Assembly: GCA_934167095.1 (NCBI GenBank)
Contig: CAKPKE010000027.1
Location: 1 to 12,159, forward strand
DNA: 12,159 bases
Direction: 5' to 3'
Source of the DNA: an uncultured Clostridia bacterium
GTDB lineage: Bacteria > Bacillota > Clostridia > TANB77 > CAG-508
A model generated the notes under the pieces. That model was not told the origin of the DNA. It ran no database searches and saw only the letters and a list, made by a program, of their open reading frames with translations. Positions 1-7,099 of this stretch are shown piece after piece. Each line of letters begins with the position of its first letter. The stretch's first letter is position 1. The position numbers and the translations under genes were made by a program.

Positions 1-17
1 ATTTTCCGTAACTTTTT

Positions 18-68
18 CCTCCTTTCTTTTTTCCTATGTAATCTACTTATTAGACTTTTAAAAATCAA
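18..68 (-). promoter_or_regulatory. Possible promoter and strong SD for a gene beyond the left edge
   Basis: On the minus strand, TTGATT (63-68) and TAGATT (40-45) are 17 nt apart, a 4/6 plus 4/6 match to sigma-A boxes. Further downstream, AGAAAGGAGG (18-27) is a ten-base match to the complement of the 16S rRNA 3' end. No ATG, GTG or TTG occurs in the remaining 17 nt, so the start codon would lie at or beyond position 1. This places the whole element downstream of the terminator at 88-115, as expected for a new transcription unit. The SD is convincing; the promoter boxes are weak and the gene itself is not seen. Confidence 0.3.
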
Positions 69-87
69 ATTTGTTACATTTTTTCAT

Positions 88-115
88 AAAAAAACGAAGG
101 GCAATCACCCTCCGT
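88..115 (-). terminator. Intrinsic terminator overlapping the end of the 69-codon gene
   Basis: Read on the minus strand, ACGGAGGG (108-115) pairs with CCCTTCGT (94-101) across a 6-nt loop. This gives 8 bp with one G-U pair, followed directly by seven T residues (88-94). The stop codon of the upstream small gene (105-107) lies in the loop, so the upstream arm is made of its last codons. It probably ends both the small-gene transcript and any read-through from spoVT. Confidence 0.78.
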
Positions 116-314
116 CTTTATCTTTCTCCTCATTATTTGATTTTTTATCTTCTAGTCCATAACAAGCAATCTTTCCAATCACTGAAACATTATGTCCCAG
201 TACAAAACCTTTTTGGGATGTTTTTTCACCAGGACACCGCCGTATTTTTCCAGTATAAGTTCTATACTTATGCCCCAAGCGGTCAGTATGTTCAAACTCC
301 CACTTATAATGCAT
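105..314 (-). CDS. Small hydrophilic protein of unknown function (69 aa)
   Basis: I do not recognise this protein. It is 69 residues long, begins MHYKWEFEHTDRLGHKYRTY, has two cysteines (C27 in RCPGEK and C51 in ACYG) and ends in a highly charged tail (KKSNNEEKDKDGG). There is no signal peptide or membrane segment, so it is likely cytoplasmic. Reality as a gene is well supported: an ideal SD (GGAGG, 7 nt before ATG), a near-consensus sigma-A promoter 70-100 nt upstream (383-411), and an intrinsic terminator formed from its own last codons. It follows spoVT without an intervening terminator, so it could be read from both its own promoter and spoVT. The body has a basic, beta-rich look (GKIRRC, GFVLGHNVSVIGKI) that could fit a small nucleic-acid-binding fold, but that is only a guess. 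Confidence 0.75.
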   Translation of the reverse strand: MHYKWEFEHTDRLGHKYRTYTGKIRRCPGEKTSQKGFVLGHNVSVIGKIACYGLEDKKSNNEEKDKDGG

Positions 315-382
315 ATTATTTCCTCCTATAAATCAAATTGAAGAAATGCTTTATTGGCATCAACCAACTACCTTATTTTAGT

Positions 383-411
383 ATAATAACTTAATTTTTT
401 CTATCTGTCAA
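383..411 (-). promoter_or_regulatory. Sigma-A promoter of the 69-codon gene
   Basis: On the minus strand the sequence has a perfect -35 TTGACA (406-411), a 17-nt spacer and TATTAT (383-388, 5/6). It starts 5 nt after the spoVT stop codon. Transcription would begin near 376 and give a leader of about 60 nt before the ATG at 314. Confidence 0.72.
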
Positions 412-416
412 TACCA

Positions 417-971
417 TTATATTTCCATCTGCTTTCCTAAAAAGCTAGCTGCTGATTGTACAACTTTTTGTTCAACTTCTGTCATTTTTGTTTTATTATC
501 TTTTGATAATAAAATTACACTTCCTATTGAACTTCCGTCAGATATTATTGGATAAATTACTTGAGCTTTATAGATTTTGTCATCTTTTTCATTTTGAGTT
601 ATTGGCACAGCCACATCATTATTTTCTTTGCTTAAGTACTTTTCTTGATCCTCCATTATTTTTTCAAGTTCTCTACTTACACCTTGCTCTAGCCACTCTT
701 TTTTTGAAGCACCTGATACTGCAATTACAGTATCTTTATCAGTTATACATGCAATATGACCAGTTGTTTTGGTCAAAGTTTCAGCATATTCTGCAGCAAA
801 CTCTGAAAGTTCACCTATTGGAGAATATTTTTTTAATATTACTTCTCCTTCTTTATCGGTGAATATTTCTAATGGATCTCCCTCTTTTATCCTCAATGTT
901 CTTCGTATTTCTTTTGGAATAACAACTCTACCTAAATCATCTATCCTTCTTACAACTCCTGTTGCTTTCAT
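417..971 (-). CDS. spoVT: SpoVT, AbrB-family regulator of forespore genes
   Basis: SpoVT is a DNA-binding protein that adjusts sigma-G-dependent transcription in the developing forespore. The 184 residues match the family along their whole length (Bacillus subtilis SpoVT is 178 aa as I recall it). Residues 1 to about 50 are the AbrB swapped-hairpin DNA-binding domain, with the near-invariant stretch RRIDDLGRVVIPKEIRRTLR and DPLEIF. Residues of about 56-184 form the GAF-like domain, including IAVSGASKKEWL, IGSVILLSKD and the terminal FLGKQMEI. The start is fixed by the family N-terminus MKATGVVRRIDD and by AGGAGG 7 nt upstream. A sigma-G-like promoter lies at 1008-1036. The gene follows the KAP NTPase gene by 84 nt with no good terminator between them. 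Its presence indicates an endospore-forming lineage; function is known for the family and inferred here. Confidence 0.96.
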   Translation of the reverse strand: MKATGVVRRIDDLGRVVIPKEIRRTLRIKEGDPLEIFTDKEGEVILKKYSPIGELSEFAAEYAETLTKTTGHIACITDKDTVIAVSGASKKEWLEQGVSRELEKIMEDQEKYLSKENNDVAVPITQNEKDDKIYKAQVIYPIISDGSSIGSVILLSKDNKTKMTEVEQKVVQSAASFLGKQMEI

Positions 972-1007
972 AATTTCCTCCTTGATTGTTAGTTTGTTTT
1001 ATAGTCT

Positions 1008-1036
1008 TATTATTGCAAATAAGGAAAAAATTATTC
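1008..1036 (-). promoter_or_regulatory. Candidate sigma-G/sigma-F promoter of spoVT
   Basis: On the minus strand GAATA (1032-1036) is followed after 17 nt by AATAATA (1008-1014). The forespore sigma-F/G consensus is about GHATR, 17-18 nt, CATWHTA. The match is perfect in the -35 box and 6/7 in the -10 box. No good sigma-A pair was seen in the same 84-nt spacer. Spacers this AT-rich produce such -10 boxes easily, so the call rests on the agreement with known sigma-G control of spoVT. Confidence 0.42.
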
Positions 1037-1055
1037 ATAAATTAATTTTTGTTAA

Positions 1056-3050
1056 TTATTGGATATTATATTCAGTTGTAGACATTGCTCCTTCGTTTCT
1101 TTTTTCTTCTCTATAAATTTTTAAAATATTGTCTAATTCATCACTGAATTCTTTAATCATTACAGTCTTTAATGTTGGTTTCTTGCCATCTAAGTAATCA
1201 GTCATAATCTTTCTTAATTTAGCAATATTTTCTACTTCTGATTCAATTTGCTCTTTATTATGTTTTACTCTTTCTGCAAGCATTTCTCTTATTGTTACTA
1301 TGTCTTCATTGCTTGCACAAGATAATCTTTGGAACAATTGGAATGGATCATAGTACTTAAATATTGGAACTGTACTAAATTCTTTCTCAAATTTATCGTA
1401 GAATACTTCCATTTTCATAGGTATGCACTTGAATAGCTCTTCTGCCTTTTCTCTGTACATCTTATCTTTCAATGTTTCATTTATTTCATAGAATCTTGAT
1501 AAAACATTTTTCATTTCTGGGCCAGAATCCTCTACTGCTATTTGAGATAATTCTTCATCTGCATTTTCGCAATAGCTTGAAGATACTGCTGCCATATTCA
1601 TTCCATTCATAAACACTGTTTCTATTGTTTGAATATCATAGTCAATAAGTTTTTTATCTATAAAGTGACTAAAATATGCAAATAATTTTACAATATTAAC
1701 AGGTGCAACTTTGCCTTTTTTTACATCTTCTATTACTTCTTCTATTATTTTATTAAACTCTTCATCAGATACTTTCCAGTACTCTTCTGTAAGAAGCTTT
1801 TTGTATCCTGGAACAACGCTTTTTTCATTGCTATGAGTTATTGCTTCCATATCTTCTTTGAATGTTTTCATATCAAAAATTCTTGTTCTTACATATAGCT
1901 CAATAAATTTGAAGAATCTATATTCAACTTTAAAATTATAGTAATAATTGTTATCAAATTCTTTAATATAGAATTGTCTATTATCCATAAATACTCTTGA
2001 AGAAACAAGTATTGCTTTGTATTCTTCATTGTTAGCAATGCTCTTGAATTTGTCCTTTGTGATTTTTCCAGTTTTTATTTCAAAAGATATTGCTATTGTA
2101 AATATTAGCATTGTTTGTAATACCCTATTATTTGTATTTGGATATGATTTATTTACCATATCAAATACTTTTTTGAAGTCATTTAATGCATGTTTTAATA
2201 TTCTTAAGTTTCTTGTTCCACTCTTCTTAAATGTAGATGTAATTAAGAATGTATTGGCTCTTAAAAATCTTATTAGTTCAGGATATCTTTCATATCTCAT
2301 TAATAATCCATTTATTATATATTCGAATTCTGGATCATATTCAAAAGTTTCACCAATTAATTTTTCTTTTATTCTTTCATAGTCATTTGCTTTATCAAAT
2401 ACATATTCAATAGTATTTTGTATTCTTTCTACCATTGGCTCATCAGTTTTGATGTTTATTTTATTTTGCTTGTCTAATAAATATGTTGCTATGAAAGTTT
2501 TCATTTCTATATTAGTGCTTTTTAATTTTGTAGAAAGTTCCTTTTCATTACATATAATTATTGTTTTTATATGGTCATGCTCAACAAAGTTATTAATATA
2601 TCCTAATATATCAATAACATCAACATTTGCTCTTTCTAGATCGTCAAAACAGAAAACTTTATCTTCTGTCGAGAAAAAGTCTGCATAATTCATTTTTTCA
2701 CCATTTTGTGTTACACCAAAAAGGTTAGCCATATCAATACCATTTTTTGCATATTCTGGTATTGTTGTAACATTATTACTATTCATGTATTTTTTTAAGT
2801 TTTTGTCCATAAGCTGAGTTGTTTCCATAAATATTTTTTTGCTTATTTCCTCTAAGTTTGATATACCATACAAAGACATATAAATTGTAGTATATTTTTT
2901 ACCATGTATTTGCATAGAGTTAATTTTGTTTTTTACTTTATTATTCCAGAAATATGTTTTTCCGCTTCCCCATTCACCATTTATCATTACAGCGTAGTCT
3001 GTGTAATCTGATCTAATGTAGTCAAGTATACTTTCAACTAAATCATCCAT
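1056..3050 (-). CDS. KAP-like P-loop NTPase of unknown role (664 aa)
   Basis: The protein looks like a soluble member of the KAP/STAND-like P-loop NTPases. Walker A is GEWGSGKT (residues 25-32), very close to the N-terminus. Walker B is VFCFDDLER (132-140) with the acidic pair D136-D137. A sensor-1-like IIICNEKEL follows at about 164-172. GTRNLRILKHALNDF (278-292) resembles the Arg-containing helical motif that follows the NTPase core in KAP proteins. The remaining 370 residues are helical and unassigned, ending in a charged, probably coiled-coil region (about 590-650). No clear transmembrane helix is present, unlike many KAP proteins that anchor in the membrane. The start has AGGGAG 8 nt upstream and lies 28 nt after comF, so it is probably cotranscribed with recD2 and comF. 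Base composition resembles its neighbours. Related NTPases are often accessory or defence genes, but no effector domain was recognised here. Confidence 0.85.
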   Translation of the reverse strand: MDDLVESILDYIRSDYTDYAVMINGEWGSGKTYFWNNKVKNKINSMQIHGKKYTTIYMSLYGISNLEEISKKIFMETTQLMDKNLKKYMNSNNVTTIPEYAKNGIDMANLFGVTQNGEKMNYADFFSTEDKVFCFDDLERANVDVIDILGYINNFVEHDHIKTIIICNEKELSTKLKSTNIEMKTFIATYLLDKQNKINIKTDEPMVERIQNTIEYVFDKANDYERIKEKLIGETFEYDPEFEYIINGLLMRYERYPELIRFLRANTFLITSTFKKSGTRNLRILKHALNDFKKVFDMVNKSYPNTNNRVLQTMLIFTIAISFEIKTGKITKDKFKSIANNEEYKAILVSSRVFMDNRQFYIKEFDNNYYYNFKVEYRFFKFIELYVRTRIFDMKTFKEDMEAITHSNEKSVVPGYKKLLTEEYWKVSDEEFNKIIEEVIEDVKKGKVAPVNIVKLFAYFSHFIDKKLIDYDIQTIETVFMNGMNMAAVSSSYCENADEELSQIAVEDSGPEMKNVLSRFYEINETLKDKMYREKAEELFKCIPMKMEVFYDKFEKEFSTVPIFKYYDPFQLFQRLSCASNEDIVTIREMLAERVKHNKEQIESEVENIAKLRKIMTDYLDGKKPTLKTVMIKEFSDELDNILKIYREEKRNEGAMSTTEYNIQ

Positions 3051-3078
3051 TGTTTTTCTCCCTTCTTTTACTGCTTAA

Positions 3079-3720
3079 TTAAATAAAGTCTTTTGCTATT
3101 GTTAAAGTTCCTATAATTTTAGGATTATATTTGTATATTTCTTTTTTACATTCTTTTATTGTGCTTCCAGTTGTATATATATCATCAAAAATCAAAACAT
3201 TTTTATTTGCTATTAAATGTTTGCTTTTCTCATTTATTTTGTATGCTCCAATTAAATTTTGCATTCTTTCTTCTTTGTTTAAATTCATCTGATTATTTGT
3301 ATTTTTTATTTTATTTAACAAATTCACATATTCTAGATTGTTTATTTTTTTAGATAGCTCCTTTGCAATTAGTTCAGTTTGATTATATCCCCTTTGCATT
3401 TTTTTCTTATAATACATTGGAACTGCCGTAATTATATCATAAGATTTCAAAAAATCACATATTTTTTGATTATTTATAAAAAGATATGCAAAATCTTTAT
3501 ATAAATACGATTTATCATCAAATTTATACTCAATTATTTTATCTCTTAGTTTATCTTTATATTCAAATAAATATGCATTATAGTCTAAAACAGTTGTTTT
3601 TTCTTCATTTTTCACTATTTTTATACAATCTTTGCATATATGATTTTCTTCTATTTTTCCACAAAACATACACTTTGGTGGATAAATTAAATCTAATAAT
3701 TTTTCAAATATCGTTTTCAT
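3079..3720 (-). CDS. comF: ComF family phosphoribosyltransferase-like protein
   Basis: ComF proteins are needed for natural transformation in several bacteria and are thought to act with the cytoplasmic DNA-handling machinery. They carry a zinc finger and a phosphoribosyltransferase fold. Here the zinc finger is C17-x2-C20-x8-C29-x2-C32, directly after the typical IYPPKCMFCGK. The second half has AVPMYYKKKMQRGYNQTELIAKEL split around residues 99-122, the Q144-to-N155 motif (QMNLNKEERMQN), and the PRPP-binding loop VLIFDDIYTTGST (175-187). At 213 aa the length is normal. The start is set by the family N-terminus. It begins 12 nt after the recD2 stop, and I see no SD in the preceding 20 nt, so translation probably depends on coupling to recD2. 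The gene is noticeably more AT-rich than recD2. Whether the organism is competent cannot be judged, because comFA and the uptake genes are not here. Confidence 0.94.
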   Translation of the reverse strand: MKTIFEKLLDLIYPPKCMFCGKIEENHICKDCIKIVKNEEKTTVLDYNAYLFEYKDKLRDKIIEYKFDDKSYLYKDFAYLFINNQKICDFLKSYDIITAVPMYYKKKMQRGYNQTELIAKELSKKINNLEYVNLLNKIKNTNNQMNLNKEERMQNLIGAYKINEKSKHLIANKNVLIFDDIYTTGSTIKECKKEIYKYNPKIIGTLTIAKDFI

Positions 3721-3732
3721 TATTATTTTATA

Positions 3733-6009
3733 TTATATAGTCGTTTCTTGTCCACCTATTTTTTCTAATTTATACTTTAGTCCCGTATTTCTTTGTCTAG
3801 TTGTATTATTGTTTATCATATAGTTTAATGTACTTTGTGCACCAATTACAATTAAAAGTTTTTTTGCTCTAGTCATTGCTGTATATATTAAATTTCTTGT
3901 TAATAACATTGGCGCAGTTTGAGTAAGAACAAGTATTACAACATCAAATTCACTACCTTGTGATTTATGAACAGTTATACTATAGGCATGTTCTAATTGC
4001 TCTAATTCATTTACTTCATAAGTTGCAATTTTGCCATCATCAAATTTAACATGCACAGTTTTTTCATAATTATTTATTTTTTCTATTCTTCCAAGTTCTC
4101 CATTAAATACTCCATTGCCTAAATCCTTTTTGAACTCTCTATCATTTTCTTTTTCCCACAAGATGTTATAATTATTCTTTGTTTGCATTACTCTATCATT
4201 TTCTCTAAATTTTATGCTTCCATATTCTTTTTCTTCTTTATCATCTTCTAGTGGGTTTAGTTCTTCTTGTAACAGTATATTTAATTCTTTTGTTCCAAGT
4301 TTTCCTTTTTTAGTTGGAGTTATTATTTGAATATTATTAAAGAAATCATAATTTCCAAACTTTTGAAGTCTACCTTTACACAAGCTTACAATAGTTTGTT
4401 GAATTTTTTCAGGCACAGATTCATTTATATAAAAGAAGTCGTCTAGAAGGTCTATGCTTTCTCCATCTATATCTGTTTGTTTAACATTTCCGCCAATAAA
4501 ACTTTCTCCTTCGTTTACTCTATGGCTGTTCATTATTATTTTACTTTTTGCAGCTTGTCTAAAAATTTGATTAAGTCTTATTGTGCAAATTTGATTTGAC
4601 TCAATTATATCTTTTAATATACTTCCTGGACCTACTGATGGTAGCTGGTCAATATCGCCTACTAATACAAGTTTTGTACCTTTATATATTGCTTTTACCA
4701 GATAATTCATTAAAAACATATCAAGCATTGAAGCTTCATCAACAATTATTATATCTCCATCAATCGGAGTTACTAAAAGCTCTGTATTAAATAAATTTTC
4801 ATCATCTCCACCCATAAGCTCTAAAAGTCTATGTAATGTTTTTGCTTCTTCTCCTGTTGTTTCAGTCATTCTTTTAGCAGCACGACCTGTTGGAGCACAT
4901 AATACTGGCTTTTTTCCATGCTTTTTGTATAATTCAATTATTGCTCTTATAATTGTAGTTTTTCCTGTTCCTGGACCACCTGTTATAATACACACATTGT
5001 TATCATTTATTAATTCTATTGCTTCTCTTTGTTTTTCTGAAAGTTTTAAATCTATATCTTTTTCAATATCTTTAAGTTCTTTCTTTAATGATTTTATATA
5101 TTTTACATTGTCAGAATCCCTTAGGCTAATTAATCTTAATGCAATATTTTCTTCTGCCTTATAAAAAGATTTTAGATAAACCCATTCCTGCAACTTACCA
5201 TCTTCTTCTCTATCTTCTAGTATAATTTCTTCTTTAGCCTTCATATTTATTATTGTTTCTTCTACAGCTTCTTTGCTTACTTTTAGTAATTCTTCTACAT
5301 AATCTACTAAATTTTCATATATTACTGTTGAATTTCCATTTATAGCTATTCTTTCTAATCCATATTTAATTCCACTTCTTACTCTTTTATATGAATCTGG
5401 TGGAGTTCCTAATTCCATTGCAATTTTATCTACTTTTTCAAAACTTACTTTACTTGCAACATCTATTAGTATATATGGATTATCCATAATTTTTTCTAAA
5501 GCATCTTCGCCTAATTTTTTATACACACTTTCTGCACTTTGTGGACCAATTCCAAATTTATCTAAGAATCCAACAATCTGCCATATTTCCCAATTTGCTA
5601 AAAAAGTTTCTGCAATTTCTAATGCTTTTTCTTCATTTATTCCTTTTATTGTTGCAAGCTTTTTAGGTTCAAATTTTATTACATTAATAGTATCATTTCC
5701 AAAAGTTTTTACTATTCTTTTAGCTGTTGCAGGACCTATTCCTTTAAATGTTCCATTTGACAAATAATGTTCGAGTGCTTCTGGTGTTTCAGGCATCTTT
5801 TTCTCAAAACTTGCTATTTTTAATTGTTCTCCATAATCAGGATGAGTAATTATATCACCTATTAGAACAAGTTCATCACCCTCGTTTGCAAATGGCAAAT
5901 ATCCAACAACTGTTATGTCTTCTTTGTCTACTGTTTCAAAATCTGCTACAGTATAACTATTTACTTCATTTTTATATCTTATTTTAGTAAGTCGTCCTTC
6001 TAACTGCAA
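3733..6009 (-). CDS. recD2: RecD2-type ATP-dependent 5'-3' DNA helicase
   Basis: RecD2 is a superfamily 1B helicase that works without RecBC in DNA repair and fork maintenance. The 758 residues have the family layout. An N-terminal OB-like region (1-70) is followed by tandem helix-hairpin-helix motifs (FKGIGPATAKRI 88-99, IKGINEEKALEI 121-132, FGIGPQSAESVYKKLG 152-167). Then come Walker A GGPGTGKT (344-351), motif Ia APTGRAAKRM (372-381), Walker B VDEASM (423-428), motif III VGDIDQLPSVGPG (450-462) and LNQIFRQA (479-486). An SH3-like insert follows (NGVFNGELGRI, from 632), then ITVHKSQGSEFD (678-689) and LIYTAMTRAKK (708-718). All helicase motifs are intact. The start is TTG at 6007-6009, with AAGGAG 10 nt upstream; no in-frame ATG precedes it. 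It leads the run recD2-comF-KAP NTPase and has a probable promoter at 6039-6070. Confidence 0.96.
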   Translation of the reverse strand: MQLEGRLTKIRYKNEVNSYTVADFETVDKEDITVVGYLPFANEGDELVLIGDIITHPDYGEQLKIASFEKKMPETPEALEHYLSNGTFKGIGPATAKRIVKTFGNDTINVIKFEPKKLATIKGINEEKALEIAETFLANWEIWQIVGFLDKFGIGPQSAESVYKKLGEDALEKIMDNPYILIDVASKVSFEKVDKIAMELGTPPDSYKRVRSGIKYGLERIAINGNSTVIYENLVDYVEELLKVSKEAVEETIINMKAKEEIILEDREEDGKLQEWVYLKSFYKAEENIALRLISLRDSDNVKYIKSLKKELKDIEKDIDLKLSEKQREAIELINDNNVCIITGGPGTGKTTIIRAIIELYKKHGKKPVLCAPTGRAAKRMTETTGEEAKTLHRLLELMGGDDENLFNTELLVTPIDGDIIIVDEASMLDMFLMNYLVKAIYKGTKLVLVGDIDQLPSVGPGSILKDIIESNQICTIRLNQIFRQAAKSKIIMNSHRVNEGESFIGGNVKQTDIDGESIDLLDDFFYINESVPEKIQQTIVSLCKGRLQKFGNYDFFNNIQIITPTKKGKLGTKELNILLQEELNPLEDDKEEKEYGSIKFRENDRVMQTKNNYNILWEKENDREFKKDLGNGVFNGELGRIEKINNYEKTVHVKFDDGKIATYEVNELEQLEHAYSITVHKSQGSEFDVVILVLTQTAPMLLTRNLIYTAMTRAKKLLIVIGAQSTLNYMINNNTTRQRNTGLKYKLEKIGGQETTI

Positions 6010-6038
6010 TTTTGTCTTTCTCCTTTTAACTTTGTTTT

Positions 6039-6070
6039 ATTATATTATCACAATCACTTTTTATTTTCAA
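6039..6070 (-). promoter_or_regulatory. Probable sigma-A promoter of recD2-comF-KAP
   Basis: On the minus strand TTGAAA (6065-6070) is followed by overlapping -10 candidates. GATAAT (6044-6049) has a 15-nt spacer and an extended TG element. TAATAT has 17 nt. TATAAT (6039-6044) has 20 nt. None is ideal on its own, but the combination just upstream of recD2 is the best promoter in the spacer. Confidence 0.5.
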
Positions 6071-6074
6071 TAGT

Positions 6075-6089
6075 AACACTTGTGGTGTT
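6075..6089. repeat. Short inverted repeat upstream of the recD2 promoter
   Basis: AACAC, five bases and GTGTT form a perfect 5-bp dyad, placed 5 nt upstream of the recD2 -35 box. It is one of the few GC-containing patches in this spacer. It could be an operator half-site pair or a chance dyad; nothing else supports a regulator. Confidence 0.2.
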
Positions 6090-6146
6090 CTTCTCATATT
6101 ATAATAATAAGAAGGGCAAATTTTTATTTTATAAATAAGAATTTGA

Positions 6147-6504
6147 ATGATTATTATGTTAAATTTTATACTTTCATCAGTATTATGGATATTTGCATTT
6201 TATGGTTTTTTTGAGTTTATAAGGAATATAATTCATATACATAAATATCCTAAAGTATACCTAAATCGGAACTAGCTTTATTCTTACTTTTTATAATCAA
6301 GAAAATTCCGTTGAATACTTTTTGAAAATTTTTATATATAAATTTTTGTATTATAATTTGAATATTTATGAATTAATTTTGGTCGACTTAGATTCAACCG
6401 ATTCGACTCTTCAAATATTGAAGACCTTTGCTAATGATTTTGCTTTTGTTAAAGTTTTAACCCTAGAAGATTATAAAATTCTACTTGATAAAATAAAAAA
6501 ATAA
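6147..6504 (+). pseudogene. Frameshifted membrane-anchored, glycosyltransferase-2-like small protein
   Basis: The plus strand between recD2 and rplQ carries one gene in two frames. Frame A starts at ATG 6147 and ends at TAG 6273-6275. It encodes 42 residues with one hydrophobic helix (MLNFILSSVLWIFAFYGFFEF) followed by a basic stretch (RNIIHIHKYPKVYLNRN). Frame B is one base forward, is open from 6265 to TAA 6502-6504, and reads TSFILTFYNQENSVEYFLK, then YELILVDLDSTDSTLQILK. The last part matches the start of GT-A family 2 glycosyltransferases (the VDDxSxDxT motif). Joined, they give about 118 residues: a membrane anchor plus a truncated GT-A-like domain, with no second half carrying catalytic residues. 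The change must fall within 6265-6275 and equals one extra base. There is no good SD before the ATG. It is either a decayed gene, a sequencing indel, or less likely a +1 frameshift at a stop codon. Confidence 0.58.
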
Positions 6505-6550
6505 AGATAGCGTTTTTAAAGATTTATTACATTTAAACTACGATATCTTT
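6503..6550. terminator. Bidirectional intrinsic terminator between rplQ and the plus-strand pseudogene
   Basis: AAAGATAGCGT (6503-6513) pairs with ACGATATCTTT (6540-6550) with one mismatch. A further inner stem of TTTAAA with TTTAAA (6515-6520 with 6532-6537) closes an 11-nt loop, giving about 16 pairs in all. The right flank is ATTTTTATT on the plus strand, and the left flank reads ATTTTTTTATTTTAT on the minus strand. Both convergent transcripts therefore meet a hairpin plus U-tract. The left arm begins inside the pseudogene's stop codon. Confidence 0.8.
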
Positions 6551-6562
6551 ATTTTTATTAAA

Positions 6563-7084
6563 TTATATTAATTCTAATATAACAACTTCTGCAGCATCTC
6601 CTCTGCGTTGTCCTTTTTTTATTATTCTTGTATAACCACCATTGTTATTTTTGTATTTTGGTGCTAATTCATCGAATAATTTTGTAGGTAAATCCACATT
6701 GTTTCCTTCTGCATCTTTAACCTTGTTTATATTTCTCATTATTTTTCTTCTTGCATTTAACTTAGATGGCATGTCTTTCTTTCTTTTTTCTGTTGTAGTT
6801 TCTCTAACTACTTTTAAGTATTCATTGCCATTTTTGCTTTTTACAAGTTCAGTAACTTTGTTACCTTTTTCATCTAATTTAGCTTTTGAAACTTTTACTT
6901 CAACTTCTTCAAAGTTATTAGCTTCTTTTACAGCTAAAGCAATTAAAGAATCAGCTATTGCTTTTGTCTCTTTTGCTCTATCTAAAGTTGTTTCAATTTT
7001 TTCATGCCATATTAAATCAGTAACTTGTGTTTTAAGCATTGCTAAACGAACATCAGTTGTTCTTCCTAATTTTCTATTTGCCAC
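6563..7084 (-). CDS. rplQ: 50S ribosomal protein L17 with a large central insertion
   Basis: bL17 is a structural protein of the large ribosomal subunit near the exit tunnel. Family landmarks are clear: MANRKLGRTTDVRLAMLK at the N-terminus, TDLIWHEKIETTLDRAKE (22-39), LNARRKIMRNI (109-119), LFDELAPKY (136-144), NNGGYTRI and KGQRRGDAAEVVILELI at the end. The protein is 173 residues, whereas most bacterial L17 proteins have about 113-130. The extra 50 or so residues lie at about 54-106, between the helix ending IALAVKE and the LNARRK segment, and are rich in charged residues. The frame is intact and the conserved ends flank it, so this is an insertion and not an artefact. The start codon is GTG with GGTGAG 6 nt upstream, 15 nt after rpoA. 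It is the last gene before the bidirectional terminator. Confidence 0.97.
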   Translation of the reverse strand: MANRKLGRTTDVRLAMLKTQVTDLIWHEKIETTLDRAKETKAIADSLIALAVKEANNFEEVEVKVSKAKLDEKGNKVTELVKSKNGNEYLKVVRETTTEKRKKDMPSKLNARRKIMRNINKVKDAEGNNVDLPTKLFDELAPKYKNNNGGYTRIIKKGQRRGDAAEVVILELI

Positions 7085-7099
7085 TTTTTCTCACCTTCC

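Noticed and set aside
1029..1058. AT-only dyad AATTAA/TTAATT after the KAP NTPase gene as a terminator
   Set aside because: Six A-T pairs with no GC and only a delayed T-run are not enough for intrinsic termination, and the sequence overlaps the putative spoVT promoter.
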